The position numbers and the translations under genes were made by a program. Shown here piece after piece: positions 1 to 5,694 of a DNA stretch of 11,270 nt. The stretch covers positions 1-11,270 of the forward strand of contig CAISTO010000008.1 of the NCBI GenBank assembly GCA_903888395.1, written 5' to 3'. Numbering within the stretch: the first letter of the stretch is position 1; each line of letters begins with the position of its first letter. This DNA is from an uncultured Bacteroidota bacterium (GTDB lineage Bacteria > Bacteroidota > Bacteroidia > UKL13-3). The notes under the pieces are model-generated. The model made no database searches. It had not been told where the DNA came from and saw only the letters and a program-made list of their open reading frames with translations.

Positions 1-51
1 GATTTTTTATTGAAGGCCATTTGCAAAGACTTTCCTATTGGAATGAACTAT

Positions 52-702
52 TTATAAAAAAGTGGGCATTTCGGTTTCTATTAAAATTGGCTCCTTTTTT
101 ACCGGATGAACAAAACTTAAACTGAACGAATGCAAACAAATACTTCCATTTCTATTTGGTGTTTGTGCGCCATATTTTACATCGCCAGATATACTACAAC
201 CAATATATGCTAGCTGTGCCCTAATTTGATGTTTCCGGCCAGTTAATAATTTTATTTTTAGCCAACTGTATCGTCCTTCTTTTTTCAAAACAGTGTATTC
301 CAATTGTGCTTTAATGGCTTTGGTTACTTCTTCATCAAAAGCTTTGGTCATGTTTTTGGTTTCATCTCTACGCAACCAATGCGTGAGCAATCCGGTAGCA
401 CTTGGCGGACAATTATGAACTTTAGCTATATAATGTTTTTCTACTTCACGCTTTTGAAATATTTCATTCATACGCACAAGCGCTTTGCTGCTTTTAGCAA
501 ATAAAACTAGGCCACTTACTGGCATGTCGATTCTGTGAATTACGCCTAAAAAAACATCACCTGGTTTTTGCTCATTTACTTTGATGTATTGCTTCACCTC
601 TTCCTCCAAACTTTTAGGCTTGTGAGGTTCGGGCTGCACTGTTTGTCCACTTTGTTTTAAAGCAGCTATTAAGTGATTGTCTTCGTATAGGATTTGAACC
701 AT
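52..702 (-). CDS. RluA-family RNA pseudouridine synthase
   Basis: This 216-residue protein should isomerise specific uridines to pseudouridine in ribosomal or transfer RNA; the target RNA cannot be read from the sequence. The catalytic motif HRIDMPVSGL lies at residues 56-65, with D59 as the expected nucleophile. The second family signature, LLTGRKHQIRAQL, is at 152-164, followed by GDVKYGA at 173-179. No S4 domain is present, which fits the short single-domain RluA proteins of Bacteroidota. The N-terminal LKQSGQTVQ segment replaces the usual NKPxG-like stretch, and the C-terminus (ends EMPTFL) looks several residues shorter than I expect for relatives. The ATG at 702 is the natural start, placing YEDNHL at residues 6-11 as usual. 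It lies downstream of panB on the same strand, 257 bases away; a repeat array ends five bases before the start codon. Confidence 0.9.
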   Translation of the reverse strand: MVQILYEDNHLIAALKQSGQTVQPEPHKPKSLEEEVKQYIKVNEQKPGDVFLGVIHRIDMPVSGLVLFAKSSKALVRMNEIFQKREVEKHYIAKVHNCPPSATGLLTHWLRRDETKNMTKAFDEEVTKAIKAQLEYTVLKKEGRYSWLKIKLLTGRKHQIRAQLAYIGCSISGDVKYGAQTPNRNGSICLHSFSLSFVHPVKKEPILIETEMPTFL

Positions 703-959
703 TTGGCGATTTAGAGATTTGGAGATTTAGAGATTTTTGATTTGGAGATTTGGAGATTTTTTGATTGAAAAAATTACAAAGATTTAAAGATTATAAGGTT
801 TAAAGATTACAAGGTTGAAGATGCTATTTTTATCTTTTCCCAATTTTTCCGTTGGCTAATCCCGATCGGCTATTCATCATTTGCCAATTGCTTATTGCTT
901 ATTGCAAATTCTTTTAGCATTTTACTTCGCACTTTTGTCACTTCGAACTTTGCACTTTT
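703..959. repeat. Intergenic mosaic of four short-period repeat arrays
   Basis: The whole panB-pseudouridine synthase gap consists largely of short degenerate tandem words. Array A (708-766) has an 8-nt period: GATTTAGA, GATTTGGA, GATTTAGA, GATTTTT, GATTTGGA, GATTTGGA, GATTTTTT. Array B (about 772-820) mixes AAAGATTT, AAAGATTAT, AAGGTTT, AAAGATTAC and AAGGTTG. Array C (881-908) has a strict 7-nt period: TTGCCAA, TTGCTTA, TTGCTTA, TTGCAAA. Array D (924-960) is ACTTCGC, ACTTTTGTC, ACTTCGA, ACTTTGC, ACTTTTT and runs into the panB stop codon. Between B and C is an 8-bp palindrome, CCGATCGG (862-869). I see no convincing gene, and no intrinsic terminator for panB, in this stretch. Function is unknown. 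Confidence 0.8.
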
Positions 960-1775
960 TTAATATTGTTCTTTTTCGTTCGGAAAATCTACTGATTTTA
1001 CATCGGATACATATTGTTCCACTGCACCTTTTATTTCGTCAAATAAATTTAAATACCTGCGTAAAAATTTAGGTGAAAAATCTTTGTTGATGCCTAACAA
1101 ATCGTGGCTTACCAATACTTGTCCGTCAACATCTGAACCCGCACCAATGCCTATTACCGGAATTTTTACCAACTCAGTAACTTGCTTGGCTAACTTCGAA
1201 GGAATTTTTTCTAATACTATTGCAAAGCAACCTGCTTCTTCCAATAATTTGGCATCGTGTAATAATTTTTGAGCTTCTAAATCTTCTTTTGCTCTCACTT
1301 CATAGGTGCCAAATTTATAAATGCTTTGAGGAGTTAAACCCAAATGACCCATTACAGGAATTCCAGCTGTTAAAATTCTTTTGATAGATTCTACTACTTC
1401 CTCGCCACCTTCTAATTTAACAGCGTGAGCTTCGGCTTCTTTCATAATTCTTATGGAAGAATTTAAGGCCTCTTTTGAATTACCTTGATAACTTCCAAAT
1501 GGTAAATCAACCACAACTAAACAACGATTTACAGCTTTTATTACTGAAGCCGCATGGCTAATCATTTGATCTAAAGTAATTGGCAAAGTAGTTTCATGAC
1601 CGTGCATCACATTGCTTGCACTATCGCCAACTAATAACACATCAATTTTTGCCTCATCAAAAATTTTTGCCATGCTGAAATCATAAGCAGTAAGCATGCT
1701 TATTTTTTCGCCACGCAATTTCATTTCTTGTATGCTATGTGTGGTAATTTTTTTATACTCTTTGTGAACACTCAT
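960..1775 (-). CDS. panB: 3-methyl-2-oxobutanoate hydroxymethyltransferase (ketopantoate synthesis)
   Basis: PanB transfers a hydroxymethyl group from 5,10-methylenetetrahydrofolate to alpha-ketoisovalerate, giving ketopantoate, the first committed step of pantothenate and coenzyme A synthesis in the cytoplasm. The 271-residue protein has the expected length and TIM-barrel motifs. Counted from the chosen start, metal-binding D51 lies in VGDSASN and D90 in VVDLPFGSY; K120 and E122 lie in AVKLEGG; the catalytic base E189 lies in VLEKIP; HLGLTPQS follows the barrel midpoint. The frame is open upstream to a TTG at 1796, but the ATG at 1775 (MSVHKEYKKITTH) matches the usual N-terminus and is preferred. 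A candidate promoter lies about 45 bases upstream. panC and panD are not in the window, and the nearest same-strand neighbour is the pseudouridine synthase. Confidence 0.96.
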   Translation of the reverse strand: MSVHKEYKKITTHSIQEMKLRGEKISMLTAYDFSMAKIFDEAKIDVLLVGDSASNVMHGHETTLPITLDQMISHAASVIKAVNRCLVVVDLPFGSYQGNSKEALNSSIRIMKEAEAHAVKLEGGEEVVESIKRILTAGIPVMGHLGLTPQSIYKFGTYEVRAKEDLEAQKLLHDAKLLEEAGCFAIVLEKIPSKLAKQVTELVKIPVIGIGAGSDVDGQVLVSHDLLGINKDFSPKFLRRYLNLFDEIKGAVEQYVSDVKSVDFPNEKEQY

Positions 1776-1818
1776 GGTCTTTTTATTTTTTTTCAAATGT
1801 AGAAATAAAACCTTTAAT

Positions 1819-1847
1819 CAAAATTATTTGTCATATAATTAAATCAA
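1819..1847 (-). promoter_or_regulatory. Candidate panB promoter (Bacteroidota -33/-7 type)
   Basis: On the minus strand TTG (1847-1845) is followed after 18 bases by TAATTTTG (1826-1819), an exact match to the Bacteroidota -7 consensus TAnnTTTG. Transcription would begin near 1812, about 37 bases before the panB ATG. It overlaps the candidate lipoprotein promoter on the other strand. This is a motif match only. Confidence 0.5.
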
Positions 1848-1856
1848 TTAAATTTC
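1827..1856 (+). promoter_or_regulatory. Candidate lipoprotein-gene promoter, overlapping the panB promoter
   Basis: TTTG (1827-1830) is followed after 18 bases by TAAATTTC (1849-1856), one mismatch from TAnnTTTG. The start of transcription would fall near 1863, giving a leader of under 20 bases before the ATG at 1880. It occupies largely the same bases as the panB promoter candidate. In AT-rich DNA such matches can arise by chance. Confidence 0.4.
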
Positions 1857-1879
1857 AAAAGCTATATTGCCACCCCAAA

Positions 1880-2845
1880 ATGAAGAAAAATATCATCATA
1901 CTCCTAGTATTGCTAAGCGTTATGGCCTGCGATAATTCGTTAGAAATAAATGCTCCTTACCGAGAAATACCGGTAGTTTATGGCTTTATTGATAAAAATG
2001 AAACTGTACAATATTTAAGAATTCAAAAAGTTTTTCAAAATTCTATTGAAATTAAAGCAAGTGAAGCCGCTAAAATTACCGACTCACTTTACCTGAATAA
2101 TTTATTAGTTCAATTAATTGTAAATAAAGACACCATCAATTGTATTAGAACAAATAATATTGCTAAAAATGCTGGCTTATTTGCCAACGATTCAAACTAT
2201 ATTTATCAAACTAATCCTTATAATTGGTTTGGAGTTGGATTGGCAAAAGTTAATTTATTAATTAGAGACACTGTTACTGGAAATATTTTTACTTCTAGTT
2301 GTAATTTAATTGGCGACCAAATCATTGAGCAAAGAAATATTACTATTTCAGAAAACACAAATAACCTTTTTACATTTAGGTATTTTGTAAATAAATCGGC
2401 ATATATAATAGATGCAGCAGTTAGGCTAAAATACATTGAAGCGCTTAAAAGCAATCCAACTTTTTTTGTAGAAAAGTATCATGATTATTATGTTCAATCG
2501 GGAAAAGAAACAGCTAATTACAATGCAAATGACCCCGTTTCAGAACGAATTAAATCAGTAGATTTATTAAATAATTGGAGACAATTTTTTGCAACGCAGC
2601 CAACAACTGTTATCAGAAAATATATAGGCGTAGAGTATGTTACTTGGGGTGCTGGCCCTGATTTTTTAGACGTTCAAGAACAAAACAAACCTAATATTTC
2701 ATTTGTTCAAAAACATACAGATTTTACGAATATAAAAGGTGGTTTGGGTATTTTTACCTCAAGAACATTTAATAGACAACCATTAATTTCATTAGATTCA
2801 AATTCAATTGTATTAATTAATACGTTGCCTCAATTTCAGAGATAA
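1880..2845 (+). CDS. Putative lipoprotein of unknown function
   Basis: I do not recognise a function. The 321-residue protein starts with a lipoprotein signal peptide: MKKN, a hydrophobic stretch to about residue 15, and the lipobox VMAC with C17 as the lipidated cysteine. The mature N-terminus is DNSLEINAPY. The body is rich in beta-branched and asparagine residues, with segments such as EIPVVYGFIDKNETVQYLRI (28-47) and GLFANDSNYIYQT (99-111). These recall uncharacterised Bacteroidota envelope lipoproteins (DUF4249-like proteins), but this is a resemblance from memory. There are no transmembrane segments after the signal and no SusD or TonB signature. Expected location is the outer membrane or the periplasmic face of the envelope. 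It stands alone as a transcription unit between a divergent promoter and a strong terminator, so neighbours give no hint of its role. Confidence 0.8.
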   Translation: MKKNIIILLVLLSVMACDNSLEINAPYREIPVVYGFIDKNETVQYLRIQKVFQNSIEIKASEAAKITDSLYLNNLLVQLIVNKDTINCIRTNNIAKNAGLFANDSNYIYQTNPYNWFGVGLAKVNLLIRDTVTGNIFTSSCNLIGDQIIEQRNITISENTNNLFTFRYFVNKSAYIIDAAVRLKYIEALKSNPTFFVEKYHDYYVQSGKETANYNANDPVSERIKSVDLLNNWRQFFATQPTTVIRKYIGVEYVTWGAGPDFLDVQEQNKPNISFVQKHTDFTNIKGGLGIFTSRTFNRQPLISLDSNSIVLINTLPQFQR

Positions 2846-2876
2846 TATTTGTTTCGAAAATCAAAAATTCTGTCAT

Positions 2877-2905
2877 AATAGCTGCCAAAAGGCAGCTATT
2901 TTTTT
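2877..2905 (+). terminator. Intrinsic terminator after the lipoprotein gene
   Basis: AATAGCTGCC (2877-2886) pairs perfectly with GGCAGCTATT (2891-2900) around an AAAA loop, followed by a run of seven T ending at 2905. It begins 31 bases after the stop codon and isolates the gene from dnaK. Confidence 0.92.
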
Positions 2906-2952
2906 GTTATTTTAAAAAAAATAAGCCATTTTTTTTGTGTTATTGTAAAAAA

Positions 2953-2982
2953 TTGCCTTGGCATTATGATTGACAATATTCG
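2953..2982 (+). promoter_or_regulatory. Candidate dnaK promoter region with a -24/-12-like element
   Basis: Two readings are possible. TTG (2953-2955), 19 bases, then AATATTCG (2975-2982) resembles a weak housekeeping -33/-7 pair. Overlapping it, TTGGCATTATGATTGAC (2958-2974) resembles a sigma-54 element (TGGCAC-N5-TTGCA), with the GG at 2960-2961 but GA where the -12 GC should be (2972-2973). No CIRCE (HrcA) inverted repeat is visible. Either would leave a leader of roughly 11 to 16 bases before the ATG. Confidence 0.4.
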
Positions 2983-3000
2983 TAAAAAATTATAAAGATT

Positions 3001-4908
3001 ATGAGTAAAATAATAGGCATAGATTTAGGAACAACTAACTCGTGCGTTGCAGTAATGGAAGGCAACGAACCAGTAGTTATTGCTAACAGTGAAGGACGTA
3101 GAACAACTCCTTCGATTGTAGCATTTATTAAAGACGGTGAACGTAAAATTGGTGACCCTGCAAAACGTCAGGCAGTTACTAATCCAAAAAACACCATTTC
3201 ATCCATCAAACGTTTTATGGGTAACACCTACGACCAAGTTTCAAAAGAAATTAGTCGCATGTCGTACACGGTAAAAAAAGGTGATAACAACACACCTCGT
3301 GTAGAAATTGATGGTAGATTGTATACACCTCAAGAACTTTCAGCAATGATTTTGCAAAAAATGAAAAAAACTGCTGAAGATTATTTAGGGTATGAAGTAA
3401 AAGAAGCTGTAATTACCGTTCCTGCATACTTTAACGATGCACAACGCCAAGCAACTAAAGAAGCTGGAGAAATAGCTGGTTTAACTGTAAAACGTATCAT
3501 TAACGAACCAACTGCTGCTGCTTTGGCTTACGGTTTAGACAAAACTTCAAAGAAAGATGTAAAAGTAGTAGTTTTTGATTGTGGTGGTGGAACGCATGAC
3601 GTTTCGGTTTTAGAAATGTATGATGTAGATGGAACTGGAACTTTTGAAGTTAAAAGTACTGATGGCGATACGCACTTAGGTGGTGACGATTTTGATCACG
3701 TATTGATTGATTTCTTAGCTGATGAATTTAAGAACGATGAAGGCATCGATTTACGTAAAGACCCAATGGCTTTACAACGTTTGAAAGAAGCTGCTGAAAA
3801 AGCAAAAATTGAACTTTCAAGTTCAACTCAAACTGAAGTAAATTTACCATACATTATTCCTGTAGATGGAATTCCTAAGCATTTAGTAAAAACAATTACC
3901 CGTGCTAAATTTGAACAATTAGCTGATAGTTTGATCAAACGTACCATTGAGCCTTGTAAAACTGCTTTGAAAAATGCAGGTTATAGCATCAGTGATATCG
4001 ATGAAATTATATTAGTAGGTGGTTCCACTCGTATTCCTGCCATTCAAGAAGCAGTAGAAAAATTCTTTGGAAAAGCTGCATCTAAAGGAGTAAATCCTGA
4101 TGAAGTAGTGGCCATTGGTGCTGCCATTCAAGGTGGAGTTTTAACAGGAGAAGTAAAAGATGTATTGTTATTAGATGTAACTCCTTTAAGTTTAGGAATT
4201 GAAACTATGGGTGGTGTGTTTACTAAATTAATAGATGCAAACACCACTATTCCAACTAAAAAATCGGAATCATTTAGTACTGCTAGCGATAACCAACCAA
4301 GTGTTGAAATACATGTATTACAAGGCGAACGCCCAATGGCAGCTCAAAACAGAAGTTTAGGTCGTTTCCATTTAGATGGTATTCCTCCCGCACCTCGTGG
4401 AGTTCCTCAGGTAGAAGTTATATTTGACATTGATGCAAATGGTATATTGCACGTAAGTGCAAAAGATAAAGGCACAGGAAAAGAACAAAAAATTAGAATT
4501 GAAGCATCATCGGGATTAAGTGATGACGATATTAAACGCATGAGAGCTGAGGCTGAAGCAAATGCTGATGCAGATAAACTAGCAAAAGAAGAAGCAGAAA
4601 AAATTAACATGGCTGATAGCTTAATATTCCAAACTGAAAAACAGATCAAAGAATATGGCGAAAAAATTCCTGTTGAGAAAAAAGAAGCCATTGAAAAAGG
4701 TTTAGAAGAATTGAAAGCTGCTCACACAGCAAAAGATTTACCTAGAATAGATGCTGCTTTAGAAGCACTAAATACCGCTTGGGCTGCTGCTAGCGAAGAT
4801 ATGTATAAGGCTACTCAAAGCGAGCAACCAACAGAAGGCGAACCAAATGCTGATGCTAGTGCAACTGATAGCAATACAGAAGATGCTACTTTTGAAGAAG
4901 TAAAATAA
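3001..4908 (+). CDS. dnaK: Molecular chaperone DnaK (Hsp70)
   Basis: This ATP-dependent chaperone binds and releases unfolded polypeptides in the cytoplasm together with DnaJ and GrpE. At 635 residues it is full length. The nucleotide-binding domain opens with IIGIDLGTTNS (4-14); the second phosphate loop is FDCGGGTHDVSVLE (192-205), with the conserved T198 but C and H where E. coli DnaK has L and F. INEPTAAALAYGLD lies at 167-180 and ILVGGSTRIPAIQ at 337-349. The interdomain linker VKDVLLLDVTPLSLGIET occupies 385-402, followed by the substrate-binding beta domain and an alpha-helical lid. The acidic tail ends FEEVK. The ATG start is preceded by an A-rich leader without a Shine-Dalgarno sequence. 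No grpE or dnaJ adjoins it, and terminators on both sides make it a single-gene unit. Confidence 0.99.
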   Translation: MSKIIGIDLGTTNSCVAVMEGNEPVVIANSEGRRTTPSIVAFIKDGERKIGDPAKRQAVTNPKNTISSIKRFMGNTYDQVSKEISRMSYTVKKGDNNTPRVEIDGRLYTPQELSAMILQKMKKTAEDYLGYEVKEAVITVPAYFNDAQRQATKEAGEIAGLTVKRIINEPTAAALAYGLDKTSKKDVKVVVFDCGGGTHDVSVLEMYDVDGTGTFEVKSTDGDTHLGGDDFDHVLIDFLADEFKNDEGIDLRKDPMALQRLKEAAEKAKIELSSSTQTEVNLPYIIPVDGIPKHLVKTITRAKFEQLADSLIKRTIEPCKTALKNAGYSISDIDEIILVGGSTRIPAIQEAVEKFFGKAASKGVNPDEVVAIGAAIQGGVLTGEVKDVLLLDVTPLSLGIETMGGVFTKLIDANTTIPTKKSESFSTASDNQPSVEIHVLQGERPMAAQNRSLGRFHLDGIPPAPRGVPQVEVIFDIDANGILHVSAKDKGTGKEQKIRIEASSGLSDDDIKRMRAEAEANADADKLAKEEAEKINMADSLIFQTEKQIKEYGEKIPVEKKEAIEKGLEELKAAHTAKDLPRIDAALEALNTAWAAASEDMYKATQSEQPTEGEPNADASATDSNTEDATFEEVK

Positions 4909-4930
4909 TCAATAGTTTTATTAAGTATAA

Positions 4931-4964
4931 AAAACCAAGAGTTTAATTACTCTTGGTTTTTTTT
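4931..4964 (+). terminator. Intrinsic terminator after dnaK
   Basis: AAAACCAAGAG (4931-4941) pairs with CTCTTGGTTTT (4950-4960) across an 8-base loop; the T run extends from 4957 to 4964. It lies 22 bases after the dnaK stop codon. Confidence 0.93.
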
Positions 4965-5024
4965 GTTAACAAAAGTACATCCTCCATTGTTGGAACTATC
5001 ATAGGCGAATTGATTAAAACAATT

Positions 5025-5055
5025 AGTAATTTGAAAATTACTTTTACTATATTTG
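5025..5055 (+). promoter_or_regulatory. Toxin-antitoxin promoter with candidate operator palindrome
   Basis: TATATTTG (5048-5055) is an exact match to the Bacteroidota -7 box TAnnTTTG and ends 16 bases before the antitoxin ATG, implying a very short leader. Just upstream, AGTAATTT (5025-5032) and AAATTACT (5035-5042) form a perfect 8-bp inverted repeat with a 2-base spacer. That is where a repressor would block RNA polymerase. A TTTG (5030-5033) inside the palindrome is only 14 bases from the -7 box, shorter than normal. The operator role is inferred from the usual autoregulation of type II modules. Confidence 0.45.
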
Positions 5056-5071
5056 AATTTTAAAAATAAAC

Positions 5072-5308
5072 ATGACCATTACCGCGCTCAAAAAAGAACT
5101 TTATAAAACAATAGATGCTATTGAAGACAATGCTATCTTGGAGGCTGTTTACACCATTTTAAAACCAAAAAGTGTAACAAAAAAAGTGATGGTTCCAATG
5201 AGCAAAACAGAATTTTTAAATAGAAATGCAGCATCTCAAAAAGACATAGAAAACGGAAACTTAATTAGTCATAAAGCTTTAAAAAAGCAATTTGCTAAAA
5301 CAAAGTGA
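5072..5308 (+). CDS. Putative type II antitoxin
   Basis: This 78-residue, lysine-rich protein precedes a RelE/ParE-like toxin and overlaps it by four bases, the standard layout for a type II antitoxin. The N-terminal part, MTITALKKELYKTIDAIEDN, reads as a helical dimerisation segment of the kind seen in small Bacteroidota antitoxins and addiction-module components. A middle basic stretch (about 34-40) leads to MSKTEFLNRNAASQKDIENG (43-62), and the C-terminus is very basic (KALKKQFAKTK). I see no clear ribbon-helix-helix, helix-turn-helix, Phd or AbrB domain. The C-terminal half probably wraps the toxin. The assignment rests mainly on context and overall style. The ATG at 5072 sits 16 bases after a -7 box. 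Confidence 0.75.
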   Translation: MTITALKKELYKTIDAIEDNAILEAVYTILKPKSVTKKVMVPMSKTEFLNRNAASQKDIENGNLISHKALKKQFAKTK

Positions 5309-5628
5309 AAAAGTTAAACATTTTATGGACTGCATTTGCATCTAATTGCCTATTGGAAATTCATGAATATTTATTGGAAGAAACTAAATCAGAGACTATA
5401 GCTAATAATTATTGCAATAAATTAATAGAAAGTGTTGAGTATTTATCTACTCAACCTGAAGCTGGTCAAATAGAATATTTATTACATAAATTAGGTCAAA
5501 ACAGTAGGTATATTATTGAAGGAAATTATAAAATAATATATGAATATAATGAAAAACAAATTATCATTACTGACCTATTTCATACCAAGCAAAATCCTTC
5601 AAAAATATTTACACGAAATAAAAAATAA
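5305..5628 (+). CDS. RelE/ParE-superfamily toxin
   Basis: This 107-residue protein fits the ParE/RelE toxin fold. It starts with a beta strand and tryptophan (LNILWTAFA, 4-12), followed by a long helical hairpin with LEIHEYLLEET (17-27). It then has PEAGQ (51-55), the NSRYIIEGNYKIIYEY strand pair (66-81) and the closing strand ITDLFHTKQNPSKIF (88-102). R68, Y69 and K76 lie in the region that carries functional residues in this superfamily. Family membership does not decide between an mRNA interferase and a gyrase inhibitor; the R-Y and NYKIIYE pattern reads more like ParE. Translation begins at a GTG at 5305 inside the antitoxin's last codons (GTGA overlap), so the toxin is translationally coupled. 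Nothing looks truncated, so the module may be active. Confidence 0.85.
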   Translation: MKKLNILWTAFASNCLLEIHEYLLEETKSETIANNYCNKLIESVEYLSTQPEAGQIEYLLHKLGQNSRYIIEGNYKIIYEYNEKQIIITDLFHTKQNPSKIFTRNKK

Positions 5629-5668
5629 GGTTTAAAAAAACTTCTATAATAAAAGCCAATCGTAAACT

Positions 5669-5676
5669 TATCTTTG
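5669..5676 (+). promoter_or_regulatory. Candidate -7 box of the DEAD-box helicase gene
   Basis: TATCTTTG matches TAnnTTTG exactly and ends 18 bases before the ATG at 5695, the same geometry as the toxin-antitoxin promoter. No good -33 TTG is visible at the expected distance. Its position overlaps the upstream in-frame TTG at 5674, which argues against translation starting there. Confidence 0.5.
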
Positions 5677-5694
5677 TTGTTTAACAAAACATCC

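Noticed and set aside
862..869. CCGATCGG palindrome as a panB terminator
   Set aside because: The 8-bp self-complementary site has no loop and no T run on the panB transcript, so it cannot act as an intrinsic terminator.
703..959. CRISPR array
   Set aside because: The periods are 7-9 nt with no spacers and no 20-40 nt repeats, and no cas gene is nearby.
960..1272. Short plus-strand open frames over panB
   Set aside because: They are antisense to a fully conserved PanB protein and show no family features or start context.
1776..1796. Longer panB starting at the TTG at 1796
   Set aside because: The added residues MKKNKKT are absent from typical PanB N-termini, and an ATG lies seven codons later at the expected position.
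4407..4691. 94-codon minus-strand open frame within dnaK
   Set aside because: It is the serine- and alanine-rich mirror of the DnaK lid coding sequence, with no promoter or conserved motif.
5629..5668. Terminator after the toxin gene
   Set aside because: The stretch is A-rich with no stable stem, so the toxin transcript may read into the helicase gene or end by another mechanism.
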